51,033 bases of DNA from a virus. Positions 30,723 to 40,557 of the stretch are shown here, one piece after another (the stretch's first letter is position 1; every line of letters begins with the position of its first letter). The stretch lies in the IMG/VR virus record IMGVR_UViG_3300030333_005751, positions 1 through 51,033 of that record; one strand, 5' to 3'. A program made the translations under genes and the position numbers. The notes under the pieces were generated by a model, which was not told where the DNA came from, made no database searches, and saw only the letters and a program-made list of their open reading frames with translations.

Positions 30723-31733
30723 ATGCTTCTTAATTTCCCTAGAGAGATTGGCCTTCGGCGTCATACTGTTTTTGATAGAAACTCTTATGATAAATATATC
30801 AAGACATTTAATGGGAAGACCTCTCTTTACACTAGTCTTTACTCATACGAAAGAGTTAATGGGAGAAAATTAGATGTTGAATCCGTTGTAATGGATAGGG
30901 GTTGGTGGGATTTTGATACTACCGAAGAGTATAGCATGGAAGATGTGAAGGCCGATGTAGGCGTTCTTCTTACTAGACTGAAAGGGGATATTCGCATTGT
31001 TGCTACTGGTAGGGGTTTCCATGTCCATGAGTTATTTTCTACGCCCGTCAAGGGATTGGAGATTAGTAAGCACTTGGAAAGGTATCAAAGAAGCATGGCT
31101 AAGGGTCTGAAAACACTGGATGGTGTAGGCCACCCTAAGAAACTGACTAGAATTCCTGACACATGGAACCCTAAGAGGGGAAGATGGTGTGTTAATGTTC
31201 ATCCTGATGAATTCAAAAATAATCCTATGGGTTATAAGATACACAAGAAACCGATTTCTTCTTTGAGAAGATTCGACCCCTTTACTGGAATGAAATCCAA
31301 GAGTGAGTTTGATATACGACACTGGATAAAGGAGAATCCTATACAAGAAGTAGAGTTTGCTAAGGTAGACGCTTCTACTATTTCCATAGGGGATGCGATG
31401 GGAATCCCTCTACCTAATTGTTTGGAGAGGGCTATTCAAAAGGAGAACCCTAGACATGACATTAGAGTGGCGTTGGCTCAATTCCTTTCTCAAAATCTAA
31501 GATGGTTTGCTGATAAAAATACTATGAGCGATGAACAAATGAATAAAATAGAAAATCAAATTTGTGATTATATCGCTACTTTAAACTGGAGAGATTATCA
31601 CCCCGCTACTACTAGGCAGAATGTTAGATACATCATAAACACTTACAACAATTCCCCCTCTCCCAAGTGGTATATGAGTAAGGGGTATTGTGATGGGGGA
31701 AACTGTTGGTTCTGTGAAGGAAATGCTAGGTGA
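30723..31733 (+). CDS. Archaeal-type primase with PriS and PriL-like C-terminal parts
   Basis: 336 residues. AEP catalytic motifs: DFD (about 63-65), GRGFH (about 96-100) and LTRIP (about 141-145). The C-terminal 110 residues read like the PriL Fe-S domain: LPNCLE, an Arg-rich helix, AQFLSQ, then C281 and the closing YCDGGNC-WFC group, giving five cysteines (about 233, 281, 323, 328, 331). It would make RNA or DNA primers alone. A similar one-chain primase is known from Nanoarchaeum equitans. The start is at ATG 30723; upstream extension would overlap the zinc ribbon gene. Confidence 0.8.
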   Translation: MLLNFPREIGLRRHTVFDRNSYDKYIKTFNGKTSLYTSLYSYERVNGRKLDVESVVMDRGWWDFDTTEEYSMEDVKADVGVLLTRLKGDIRIVATGRGFHVHELFSTPVKGLEISKHLERYQRSMAKGLKTLDGVGHPKKLTRIPDTWNPKRGRWCVNVHPDEFKNNPMGYKIHKKPISSLRRFDPFTGMKSKSEFDIRHWIKENPIQEVEFAKVDASTISIGDAMGIPLPNCLERAIQKENPRHDIRVALAQFLSQNLRWFADKNTMSDEQMNKIENQICDYIATLNWRDYHPATTRQNVRYIINTYNNSPSPKWYMSKGYCDGGNCWFCEGNAR

Positions 31734-31893
31734 AATTATAGTAGAAGTATTGTTTGTTGGGTCGGTATTATGGTATATTACTCTCCCTATCCGTATAAAA
31801 ACGACAAGTATTATACATCATCAGACTCACACCCTAGACTCCAACCACTACGGATTCATTGATGCGGCGATGTTTCTTTCAATGGAGGAATAA
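31723..31893 (+). CDS. Possible small membrane protein
   Basis: 56 residues overlapping the primase end, with one hydrophobic segment (IIVEVLFVGSVLWYITLPI). A competing 30-codon frame in another phase begins at 31771. Only one is likely to be real, and the evidence is thin. Confidence 0.3.
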   Translation: MLGEIIVEVLFVGSVLWYITLPIRIKTTSIIHHQTHTLDSNHYGFIDAAMFLSMEE

Positions 31894-31895
31894 AT

Positions 31896-32036
31896 ATGAC
31901 AATGACGAAGAAAAAAATTAGATGCCCCCTATGCTTTAGTGATAAGGGCTTTGTAGAAGTGCATGGTTCTTCCGCTTGTCTCAACTGTAAGACTAAGATT
32001 GTGTCTTGCTGTGGAGATGACGGGTGTATCATTTGA
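31896..32036 (+). CDS. Small zinc-ribbon protein
   Basis: 46 residues preceded by a clear GGAGG ribosome site at 31884-31888. CPLC and CLNC pairs about 18 residues apart plus extra cysteines (SCCGDDGC) suggest one or two zinc sites. Confidence 0.6.
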   Translation: MTMTKKKIRCPLCFSDKGFVEVHGSSACLNCKTKIVSCCGDDGCII

Positions 32037-32041
32037 AACCT

Positions 32042-32049
32042 TTCATAAA
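32042..32049 (+). promoter_or_regulatory. TATA-like box before ERCC4 nuclease gene
   Basis: TTCATAAA begins 31 nt before the ATG at 32073, consistent with another leaderless message. Confidence 0.45.
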
Positions 32050-32072
32050 GCCTCTTACTACTGTAAGTATTG

Positions 32073-32765
32073 ATGTTAGTCATCGACGATAGGGAGAACG
32101 AACTGGTAGTAAATAAAATTCAGTATCGGATGGGTGACGATTGCGTAGTCAAGAGATTGAATAGTGCTGACTATGTGATTGGTGATTTAGGAATAGAAGC
32201 CAAAGAAATAAATGACCTGTATCGCTCTATCATGGGCATTGGTCGTTCCAGAACTATTGTGGGGCAATTAGTAGACCTACAACGGAACTACAAGAACCCT
32301 ATGCTGGTAGTATATGGCTCAATTCTGAAGCCCTTTGTTCCTGGTGGTAGACCTACACCACAAAATCTTGCCATAGAAAAAACTCGCATGGTAAAAACTA
32401 TTCAGAACTTCAAGGCTACATTCTACACTAGATTTCCTAAAATTAAATATATGGAACTGTCCAACATGGAAGAATTTGTAAACTGGTTAATCACTAACCA
32501 TACCCAATTTAATGTGTTGGGTAAAGCAAAGGAGACTTCTACAAAAACGCTGAATGATATGGGAATTGATTCGCGGGTAACAGTCTTATCAAGTGTTGCT
32601 GGAGTCACAAGAACTGAAGCCGAAAAATTATTAGAGGAATTTGGTAGCATTCCTAGATTATTAAATAGTAGACAAACTCAAAAAGCCTTAATGGAAATAG
32701 AAGGTATAGGTAGAGAGAAAGCAAAAAGAATTCTCTCCCTTAGAGACCCTATCGGTAAGGAATGA
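32073..32765 (+). CDS. XPF/ERCC4-family nuclease with HhH domain
   Basis: 230 residues. IDDREN near the N-terminus and GDLGIEAKEINDL (about 37-49) correspond to the ERCC4 active site, normally written GD...ERKxxxD; here the Arg is Ala. Two helix-hairpin-helix units close the protein (GVTRTEAEKLLEEFGS, then IEGIGREKAKRIL). Such enzymes cut branched DNA near the junction and often bind PCNA. It is the last rightward gene and overlaps the convergent tail gene by 17 bp. Confidence 0.85.
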   Translation: MLVIDDRENELVVNKIQYRMGDDCVVKRLNSADYVIGDLGIEAKEINDLYRSIMGIGRSRTIVGQLVDLQRNYKNPMLVVYGSILKPFVPGGRPTPQNLAIEKTRMVKTIQNFKATFYTRFPKIKYMELSNMEEFVNWLITNHTQFNVLGKAKETSTKTLNDMGIDSRVTVLSSVAGVTRTEAEKLLEEFGSIPRLLNSRQTQKALMEIEGIGREKAKRILSLRDPIGKE

Positions 32766-35700
32766 AAAGGTTCTGAGAAGACGAAGCACTAAAGGCGGCT
32801 CTATCGAAATTGATAGAGAAGTTTGATACTGAAATAGTAGAGTATAGTGCAGTATCATTACCTACTCCTGGGGTTCTACTTACTCTAACCCTTACGGTAT
32901 TTCCAGGGCTAGACACACCACTCAATAATGTGGTAGAAATAAACTCAATGTTGTTTTGATTCATGGCAGGGGTGACATTCATAGACCTATTAATTCTTGC
33001 GCCAGTCTCTAAACATTCCGCAGTAATATGCAAGACTCCATTGTTCCCAGTTCCCCCTCTACCTACTGCGATATTTGTAATACCAGTAATACTAAACTGG
33101 TCTGTATTTGCATCTGATGGAGTCTGTATTTCTATTTCTACTGCATGAAGCGCATCTCTTGCTGGAGTGGGTGCTTCTCCTTGCCCATTCTTTTCTTTGC
33201 CTATACCTGGTAATTCAAATGAGTTTGTATTTGAGATAGCCGCGCCAGCAACCACAGGAAGTCGCAAGCCTCCAGTCATTCCCCTCATCCAAGAGGGGGT
33301 AGTAGATGACTTAGGTTGCCCTAAAATATGGAAACCAGATTGAGCCGTCAAATCGCTATCTGATAAGCCCATAATTCCTTGTATTGTATTCGTTAATCCT
33401 CTACCGATATTATCTATATTTTGGGGGGATGGAATATTAGTAAAGGAGCCACCACTACCAGTCCCAGGATTATTACCTCCACTTGGGTTATCATCTATGC
33501 TACTAATATCAGTCTCATTAGAACCGGGGGGTGGCCTAATTGCACTTTCGATTGGAGGAAGTGTTCTAGGATAATTCCCAGGGTCGGCTAAAATATATGG
33601 TAGTAGACCATCAGCAGACCTAGATTCATCTCTTTCTAACTTTAGCACTACGCTTTCCCCTCTTCCAGTAACTGCACTCCATTTTACCTGCTGTATAACT
33701 AAATTTTCAGCCGAGAAATCCATACCAGCATCAGTATAAGAAACATAAGAGGCAGGGACATACATTATATCATCTACGACACAAAGAGAGGGGGCATACC
33801 ACAAAAGTCTCCCGTCTTTATGTGCAGAACCACCACATATCTCAGGGTAATGTCTATACCCAAGAGGAAAGATACTGTGGGCGTTGGTATCATTACCAGT
33901 ATCTAATTCTATACTGCTACCACCTGAAGCACTTACTATATCTTCTATGGAGTTATCACAAATATAGTTATTAGTCCCATGTGCAGTCTGTGCTGGGTTT
34001 CCACATCTACTTCTTAACAAGTCTCTACAATACTCAGCATTGAAAGAAATGGTCACAGTTCCACTTCCATAAGTAGATGGTAAAGCAATTTCATAAAATC
34101 CGCTATGCTTCATATCTTTTTCAGATTTACTTTTTATGATACCTTTGAGTGTCGGAGCATACCCAGTAGTATGTTGTGCATTATAGAAACCACAGTCTAA
34201 TAAGTATAATCTAAATTGGCAATTATTAATATTAGTGACAGTTTGATTTGGTTTTAACGCCAAGACTACTCTTAATTGCTCTCCAGTATCAGCACTCACC
34301 TTATTCGCATCTTTACTAATATTTACTACTTGAACAGCGTGACCTAAAGAGTTTGAACCATACCAATAATAGTTTTCATTGGCGGCTATATCACGGTCAG
34401 TATTAGCCCCCGAACTAGCACCAACAGAATCTATTCTGGAAGACCCATATCTTGTATGTTTGTTAGTCGTGGTGACTTGACTACCTATATTTCCATCTAA
34501 AGCATTTACCATGCCAGGAAACAATGCGCCCCCAGTTCCAAGTTTAGTCCAACACCAACCAGTTCCCTTTGTATGGTCTCCATTACCTTGTAGTGCTACA
34601 TGAGGGTCATGGATATATCCATATCTACCACCATCTAGCATCACATCTCCTTGCCCTGTATTTCTAATGGGGGAAAGAGAGACCGAAACATCATTCGCTT
34701 TGTGTTTATGGAATTCTTTCTTAGCAATAGCCAATGCTTCTTTATCACTTAAAACTTCAGGGTGTTGAACTATCTTCCATTTAGTTACATCGCTTAAGTT
34801 AGTAGCAGGGTAATCAACAAAACTGTTCCCGTCATTATAGTGGACTCTCACGTTACTAATTACTCCACTATTACTAATATCCAAAGAGGTTACATTTACA
34901 TTTTCTCTAGTAAATTGATAACCAGAATTAAATTTATTCCTAAATTCAAATCTATTATCTCTACCCATCTGATAAGAGAAAGTAGTAGTTAATCCATTGG
35001 TGTCTCCACTACCACTACCCTTTTGAATACCTCTAATTATCTCACTCAGTTTCTTATTACTGGCTCTATACACACTACCGTAAGTATCGTTACTGGCTAT
35101 ATCATTGTAAGTAGTCATGTTTGTAGTAATAGGGATATTGTTGATACCAAATGACATGGGTAATTTGGTTTTAGTCCACCAAGAATTAAGAAGAGAAGCA
35201 CTCCATATCATTCTGAACTTATCGCTTTCATAAAATGTGCCTATATTTTTATTTTCGTTATGTCCGTGAAGGTGCATCATTAGTCTGAATGCGTATAGTG
35301 CCGCTACTGTATTATAAATAGTGACAGTCAAATAATTAGCATTAGAAATTCCTACTCTACAATGCGACTCTATTCTTGCGCCATATTCTGATTGCCTAAT
35401 AGCAAACTCTTGCTCTATTTGTTTAGGGCTATACTCAGTATCAGTAGTAACATTAGTCGCTGTATCTAAATTAACATTGAAAATCTGTTTAATTATTTTA
35501 TATCCATGTGTATTCGCCCAACCATCATCAATATCTACTTGTCTAAGATAATTACCATGTAGCCCAGTCATATAATCAGAATAGTTTTCTCCGGGTTGCG
35601 AATTTAATACCCCACCAAAAGGATTTATATGCAAATAGGAGACTCTTTCTACATGAATTACCGTAGAAGAAATAACTTCCTTAATTCTATACCAATACTG

Positions 35701-38700
35701 CTGAATAAAATTAGTCTTCCAAGAATCACCAACACCAGCAACTAAGGGCTTGGAAGTATTTTGGATATATGCACCTTTCATATCGCTGGTAAAAGCACCT
35801 TGATTGTCTGTGCATACCCATTTTGTGTCGTATGTTGTAACGGATATGTTCTCAAAGGTTCCAGTTATTTCAGTCCCTATCTTTCCATTCCATGTATAAA
35901 ACCACTCAGTATTCAATTCTTCGTCGTCTTTTCTACCGATAATTTTACCTAACCCTTCATTATCAAAAATAGTTAAGTCGCTTGGAACCATCCAAAATTG
36001 TCCCTCAGTAACATCAGTTAATTCAGTAGATAAAGTAGCAAGTCTATCCATATTTTCATGCTTGCTATATGTGCTTCCAGTTGTCATATCTGTGGAAGCC
36101 GCTTGCTTCCAATAGGTATCTATTAATACAGGGTCTCCTTCTTTGACAGCATAGTAATCCCCTAGATTTGAAGTGCCTCCACTGGTTTTACTAAATGACC
36201 CATCGTTAGCAAGAGTATTCAAATTAAAGAAACGAGAAGAATCTACTACTAGAAGAGAGCCACCCTTTTCGTGCCAGTTTTGATAAGTAGACAAATCAGC
36301 ATAACTTCCTGTGATTTTAGCAAAGAAGAATTTATCATCATTTTGATTTGAGTTTGTGACCCCACTTGGTATTCCTGGGTATGTCAAAGAAGTTCGGAAA
36401 TTGTTAGCGTCGGCAGTCGCAACCACATCATATACGCCATCCCAACTTGAGTCATTTATATTAAATAGAGCAACCTTATCATTGGTAGTTAAACCGTGAT
36501 TTGTATGATTTATATTTACTGTGCCACCACTATTACTTACATCAGTCCAAGCAAATGCTTTTGCGTTAGCGTAATCTATTGGCTGTGAAAAAGGGCCATT
36601 AGTAATAGGGTCTAAGGTAGAATCTATCTCCCAAATATCAACATCAGTTCCTTGTTTTAATTCTGCGAAGATTTCATACCCACCATCGGCATCAAATTGG
36701 TCTTCAAATACTAATTTTACTGTATAGTTATCAGAAGAAGGATATTGTAACCCAAACGATTTCTTTCTTAACCCACCATCGGCATTAGCATTACCATCAT
36801 TTCTCATATCAGCCCAAAGTAACCACAAATGTTTGTAATTATCATTTACTGTTAAGAAATTTATTGTAGTTTTAATAGTGCCTTCTGTTTCACTATCAGT
36901 CCATCCAGTAGCAAGAGAGGAGTGGTCGGTGCTAATGTATTTAACGCCACCTATATAGTTATCTGAACCAATTTCATACTTACACTGATAAATAAATATA
37001 TCTCTAACTTCGCCCTTTAATTCATAATTAGCAGACGGCTTTACTCTTACTATTTCAGCCAAGCCATAAGAGGGAATTGCATCATAGGTTGCTTGAGGTA
37101 TTTTAATTTCAGTAGCAGTAGCCGCAAGAGAGCCGTGAGTATCAAGATTACATGAAGTAGGGTTAGCATCATAATTAATTTTACCGAAATGATACTGGAA
37201 CCATAGAGATTGAGGAAGGTCTCTCATCCATCTAGCATGAATAGCCCTATTAGAAATATCTTCAGTTTGAGAAGCAGGTTTAGGTCTTACAGTTCCACCA
37301 GTAACCTTCGACCATCCTATTGTAGTGGGGGAACTAGCAGTTACTAATAAACCATTACTTTGTTCCCAATTTCCAAACTCTTCATCAGCATAAGGGGTAT
37401 AAGTTTCTACTTTCCAAACTGCTCTTTGCGAATTAATATTATAAGATTGGTCGTGATAATTTATTACCTTTTTAGCAGACTTAACAACGTGCTTCCCCTC
37501 TATTTTATCTAGTTCAGTAGTAGTGTGTCCTGTTACTGCCTTTCCTGAGACCACGAATTCATCTCCTGGTAATAAATCAGGGTCGCTTTTCATATAAAAT
37601 GTGTAGAAATCGCTTGTGGGTTCTCCCTCTATCGTAGTTGCGAATGTAGCATCCGGAGCAATAGAATTAACAGTAATCTCTAATGTATAATCAGGTTGTC
37701 CATCTGCGCGAGGTATCATAATATTTGTAATTTTATCTGTCCCACTCCCACTAGGGTCATAATTATAACCACCCCATTGTAATGTTACATTACCTGCACT
37801 AAGAGAACCATCTGGAGAAGTAACCTCAAATATAGCACAATCCGGCGAAATCCTATTACCACCAGCATTGAGTGCTAGTAATTCGTGAGTAATACTTCCA
37901 CCCATAGAAAGCACAGCATTACTACTGGCAATTGTAGCCAAAGAATTAGAGCCAGTAGCCTTAACAGTATAGGTTAGAATATGACCTCTACGCTCAGTCC
38001 CAGTTCCTTGAATACCTGCATGATTAACAGTAGGTAGGGAAGTATATCCTTTTCCAGGGTCTCTTATTTCGACACTTGTTATTTCATTACCGTCACTAAA
38101 CCAAGTGGCTTCTGCCGCAGTAAAACCTGAACCTGAACCTCCTCCAGAAACAGTCAAATCACCTTGATGTTCTTTTACACCTTCAATGCTTGTATAGTAA
38201 TTAAGGTCTTTATGATACCCACCCCCAGGATTTACTATGTCTATACCTGTAAGTTGCTGACTTTTAGGGTGATTCATTACTAGCATAAAATAATTAAGCC
38301 ATCTTCTTACTGATTCTTGCTGAGTAAGGTCAAAGTCATTCCAATTATATTCAGGGTCTTCGTAATCTATTGCCATGCCTTTGTATTTACCAGCATAAAT
38401 AATATCAGTAGGTTTTTTATCAGTAAAAGGCATTTCTCCTGAACCACTACCGTCTACAATTTGTAATCTTTGCTTCCCATCAACCACGCTTACCCCGTCA
38501 ATATCCACAGTTTTACCATCATAAGCGGCGTTTCCAGTCCCACCAATAGTAATAGAATCGCTTGATGAATACCCAGGATTTCCATCCAAGTAAATGAATA
38601 AATTTGTGCCATCATGGATAATATAATCAATACCCATTCCCTCATAATCATCTTCTATGTCGTTAGGGCCATAGGTCTCTTCATTATTATACATTTGAAT

Positions 38701-40557
38701 AGGGTGACCAGAATGTAATTGCGTTCTTTGGTCATCTCTAGGCTTGTAACTATTTCCAGCCTCAAAACCTACGTTGCCAGCAAACTCTTTTAATTTACTG
38801 ACACCTAAATACATAATTTCTTTCATGCCTTCTGCTTCAAAGGCCCAATAAGGACTAACCCCTTCACTATCATTTACTTTCCCTTGCCCTACTTCCCATA
38901 AGACTACTTGTTTGCTTAGAAGGGAAAGTGTGTCCTTTGCATTAATAGTAATTGTCCTTCCCCTATTAATAGATTCTTTCAAGCCTACATTATCAATAAG
39001 TCCTCTCCAAACAGGTCTATCAATACGGGCTATATCAGTATTACCAGTCTCTCCAGCACCAGCAAAGAAAAGAATACTCCAATCATTGAGCATATCTTCT
39101 TTGAAAATTTTTGTTATTTGATGTTTATATTTATCAGTAGTCATTCCTTTGGTATAGGACGAAGAATACTCAGCCCAATCTTCCAAAGCAATTTTGAGTG
39201 TAGATACTTGATTAACTCCAGCCTCATAACTAAATTCGTATATCCCATTTAACTCAGAATCTCTAGGGCTATCTGTTAAGGGGCGATATAGACCCATTCT
39301 ATCTAACATCAAATAAGTAACTGCATCATCAATACCATTAGGGGAGGTTGTATAGATTTCCCACCCGAACATATCTTTAGCGGCTCTACTTGTAGCAAAA
39401 GAAGTCAAACTACCCTTTGCTACACCATCTTGATAAACCTGAAATTTATTATTATCATAATCAATCCATACATCAATGTCAATCCAAAAGTCATCATTAG
39501 TATATGCAATCTTAGTATTATTTTCGTTGTAAAGTTTGGGAAGAGTAGGGTAGAATGGGTTTGTCAAATCTACATCGAAAGAGATTGCCGCAGTCCCTTC
39601 TAAACCATCTTCGTAATGACTTGTAGATTCAGCACCTAAATTTAATGTTTGGTTTGCTATTCCTGTGTTTGGGAAGCCAGCCTTAATAGTAATTTTAGGG
39701 GTGAAATACCCATTTCCATTAAAGGCTCTAGTAGCCAATCTAAAGTGAAGAAAATCTCCAGTGTCTCTTGAATTTAATGACCCATTATAATATAATGTAG
39801 GTTTATTGGGTATGCTATTACTTCCAGTTTTATCCCATGCTTGCACTATAAGAAATGGTTGTCCTGACGGTGATTCTACGGGGGCGAATACGGCTTGTGG
39901 TGATTCGTTTTCTACTAATTGTTTTGTTTGTTCGCCCATCCATTTACCTGCTAGATGCGCCCTTCTTACTCGATTAATACTATCATCATTACCAGAACCG
40001 TTCACCCAATTGCTTAAGCCTCCTTCTTTATTCGCATAGTCAACAATAATACCTAGACCTTTCATGGTGGCTCTACCAAAGGAAGAATCAATATCCCCAT
40101 TGGGAACAATATATGAACAAGAAGAATCATTTCCATTACTAAACATTTGGAAACCATCAGTCCCTGAATTACCTAGCCTATACTTTTGGCTATTAGTGTG
40201 ACCGTCAGGGAATTCTAACTGCGCTCTACCTTGCCATTTGTCAGGATAATTTCTAATGGCATCATGCGTCAACCATTCAAACATACCTTTATTGTGGAAA
40301 TAACGCATAGTAGCAGGGGCAAATTTATAGGCTGCTGAAGCAGATTGCGCTCTATCGGCAACACACCACCGATACCGAGGATTTAAAGTGGCTTCTCCAT
40401 TAAGGGGATTACCATAATGAGTAAGGAAATGATTGTAGTCGCCCAAAGAAGAATTGTCTGGTTCGTTATCATCAAAGGCTATTGCTTTCGCACCAAGAAA
40501 ATCATCATATAGGCCACAAAGCCAGACTCCGTATTTATTTGTTACCTTTCTAACCAA
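32749..40557 (-). CDS. Giant tail protein (2602 aa)
   Basis: TTG start overlapping the tape-measure stop by 8 nt, with a GGAGAG/GGGG ribosome region upstream. It combines a region around residues 230-420 resembling a LamG/concanavalin-like fold, a hub-like middle part, and Gly-rich beta repeats of the kind GGGSGSGFT...EIRDPGKGY found in phage structural proteins. The C-terminal quarter is Gly/Ser/Pro-rich, then beta-rich. Position after the tape measure points to a tail tip or baseplate hub/fibre fusion that contacts the host surface. The domain boundaries are estimates. It is the largest gene in the window. Confidence 0.8.
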   Translation of the reverse strand: MVRKVTNKYGVWLCGLYDDFLGAKAIAFDDNEPDNSSLGDYNHFLTHYGNPLNGEATLNPRYRWCVADRAQSASAAYKFAPATMRYFHNKGMFEWLTHDAIRNYPDKWQGRAQLEFPDGHTNSQKYRLGNSGTDGFQMFSNGNDSSCSYIVPNGDIDSSFGRATMKGLGIIVDYANKEGGLSNWVNGSGNDDSINRVRRAHLAGKWMGEQTKQLVENESPQAVFAPVESPSGQPFLIVQAWDKTGSNSIPNKPTLYYNGSLNSRDTGDFLHFRLATRAFNGNGYFTPKITIKAGFPNTGIANQTLNLGAESTSHYEDGLEGTAAISFDVDLTNPFYPTLPKLYNENNTKIAYTNDDFWIDIDVWIDYDNNKFQVYQDGVAKGSLTSFATSRAAKDMFGWEIYTTSPNGIDDAVTYLMLDRMGLYRPLTDSPRDSELNGIYEFSYEAGVNQVSTLKIALEDWAEYSSSYTKGMTTDKYKHQITKIFKEDMLNDWSILFFAGAGETGNTDIARIDRPVWRGLIDNVGLKESINRGRTITINAKDTLSLLSKQVVLWEVGQGKVNDSEGVSPYWAFEAEGMKEIMYLGVSKLKEFAGNVGFEAGNSYKPRDDQRTQLHSGHPIQMYNNEETYGPNDIEDDYEGMGIDYIIHDGTNLFIYLDGNPGYSSSDSITIGGTGNAAYDGKTVDIDGVSVVDGKQRLQIVDGSGSGEMPFTDKKPTDIIYAGKYKGMAIDYEDPEYNWNDFDLTQQESVRRWLNYFMLVMNHPKSQQLTGIDIVNPGGGYHKDLNYYTSIEGVKEHQGDLTVSGGGSGSGFTAAEATWFSDGNEITSVEIRDPGKGYTSLPTVNHAGIQGTGTERRGHILTYTVKATGSNSLATIASSNAVLSMGGSITHELLALNAGGNRISPDCAIFEVTSPDGSLSAGNVTLQWGGYNYDPSGSGTDKITNIMIPRADGQPDYTLEITVNSIAPDATFATTIEGEPTSDFYTFYMKSDPDLLPGDEFVVSGKAVTGHTTTELDKIEGKHVVKSAKKVINYHDQSYNINSQRAVWKVETYTPYADEEFGNWEQSNGLLVTASSPTTIGWSKVTGGTVRPKPASQTEDISNRAIHARWMRDLPQSLWFQYHFGKINYDANPTSCNLDTHGSLAATATEIKIPQATYDAIPSYGLAEIVRVKPSANYELKGEVRDIFIYQCKYEIGSDNYIGGVKYISTDHSSLATGWTDSETEGTIKTTINFLTVNDNYKHLWLLWADMRNDGNANADGGLRKKSFGLQYPSSDNYTVKLVFEDQFDADGGYEIFAELKQGTDVDIWEIDSTLDPITNGPFSQPIDYANAKAFAWTDVSNSGGTVNINHTNHGLTTNDKVALFNINDSSWDGVYDVVATADANNFRTSLTYPGIPSGVTNSNQNDDKFFFAKITGSYADLSTYQNWHEKGGSLLVVDSSRFFNLNTLANDGSFSKTSGGTSNLGDYYAVKEGDPVLIDTYWKQAASTDMTTGSTYSKHENMDRLATLSTELTDVTEGQFWMVPSDLTIFDNEGLGKIIGRKDDEELNTEWFYTWNGKIGTEITGTFENISVTTYDTKWVCTDNQGAFTSDMKGAYIQNTSKPLVAGVGDSWKTNFIQQYWYRIKEVISSTVIHVERVSYLHINPFGGVLNSQPGENYSDYMTGLHGNYLRQVDIDDGWANTHGYKIIKQIFNVNLDTATNVTTDTEYSPKQIEQEFAIRQSEYGARIESHCRVGISNANYLTVTIYNTVAALYAFRLMMHLHGHNENKNIGTFYESDKFRMIWSASLLNSWWTKTKLPMSFGINNIPITTNMTTYNDIASNDTYGSVYRASNKKLSEIIRGIQKGSGSGDTNGLTTTFSYQMGRDNRFEFRNKFNSGYQFTRENVNVTSLDISNSGVISNVRVHYNDGNSFVDYPATNLSDVTKWKIVQHPEVLSDKEALAIAKKEFHKHKANDVSVSLSPIRNTGQGDVMLDGGRYGYIHDPHVALQGNGDHTKGTGWCWTKLGTGGALFPGMVNALDGNIGSQVTTTNKHTRYGSSRIDSVGASSGANTDRDIAANENYYWYGSNSLGHAVQVVNISKDANKVSADTGEQLRVVLALKPNQTVTNINNCQFRLYLLDCGFYNAQHTTGYAPTLKGIIKSKSEKDMKHSGFYEIALPSTYGSGTVTISFNAEYCRDLLRSRCGNPAQTAHGTNNYICDNSIEDIVSASGGSSIELDTGNDTNAHSIFPLGYRHYPEICGGSAHKDGRLLWYAPSLCVVDDIMYVPASYVSYTDAGMDFSAENLVIQQVKWSAVTGRGESVVLKLERDESRSADGLLPYILADPGNYPRTLPPIESAIRPPPGSNETDISSIDDNPSGGNNPGTGSGGSFTNIPSPQNIDNIGRGLTNTIQGIMGLSDSDLTAQSGFHILGQPKSSTTPSWMRGMTGGLRLPVVAGAAISNTNSFELPGIGKEKNGQGEAPTPARDALHAVEIEIQTPSDANTDQFSITGITNIAVGRGGTGNNGVLHITAECLETGARINRSMNVTPAMNQNNIEFISTTLLSGVSSPGNTVRVRVSRTPGVGNDTALYSTISVSNFSINFDRAAFSASSSQNLFIPYR

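Noticed and set aside
40530-40545. Additional palindrome site in tail gene
   Set aside because: TTATTTGTTACC here is a single half-site inside a coding region and probably chance.
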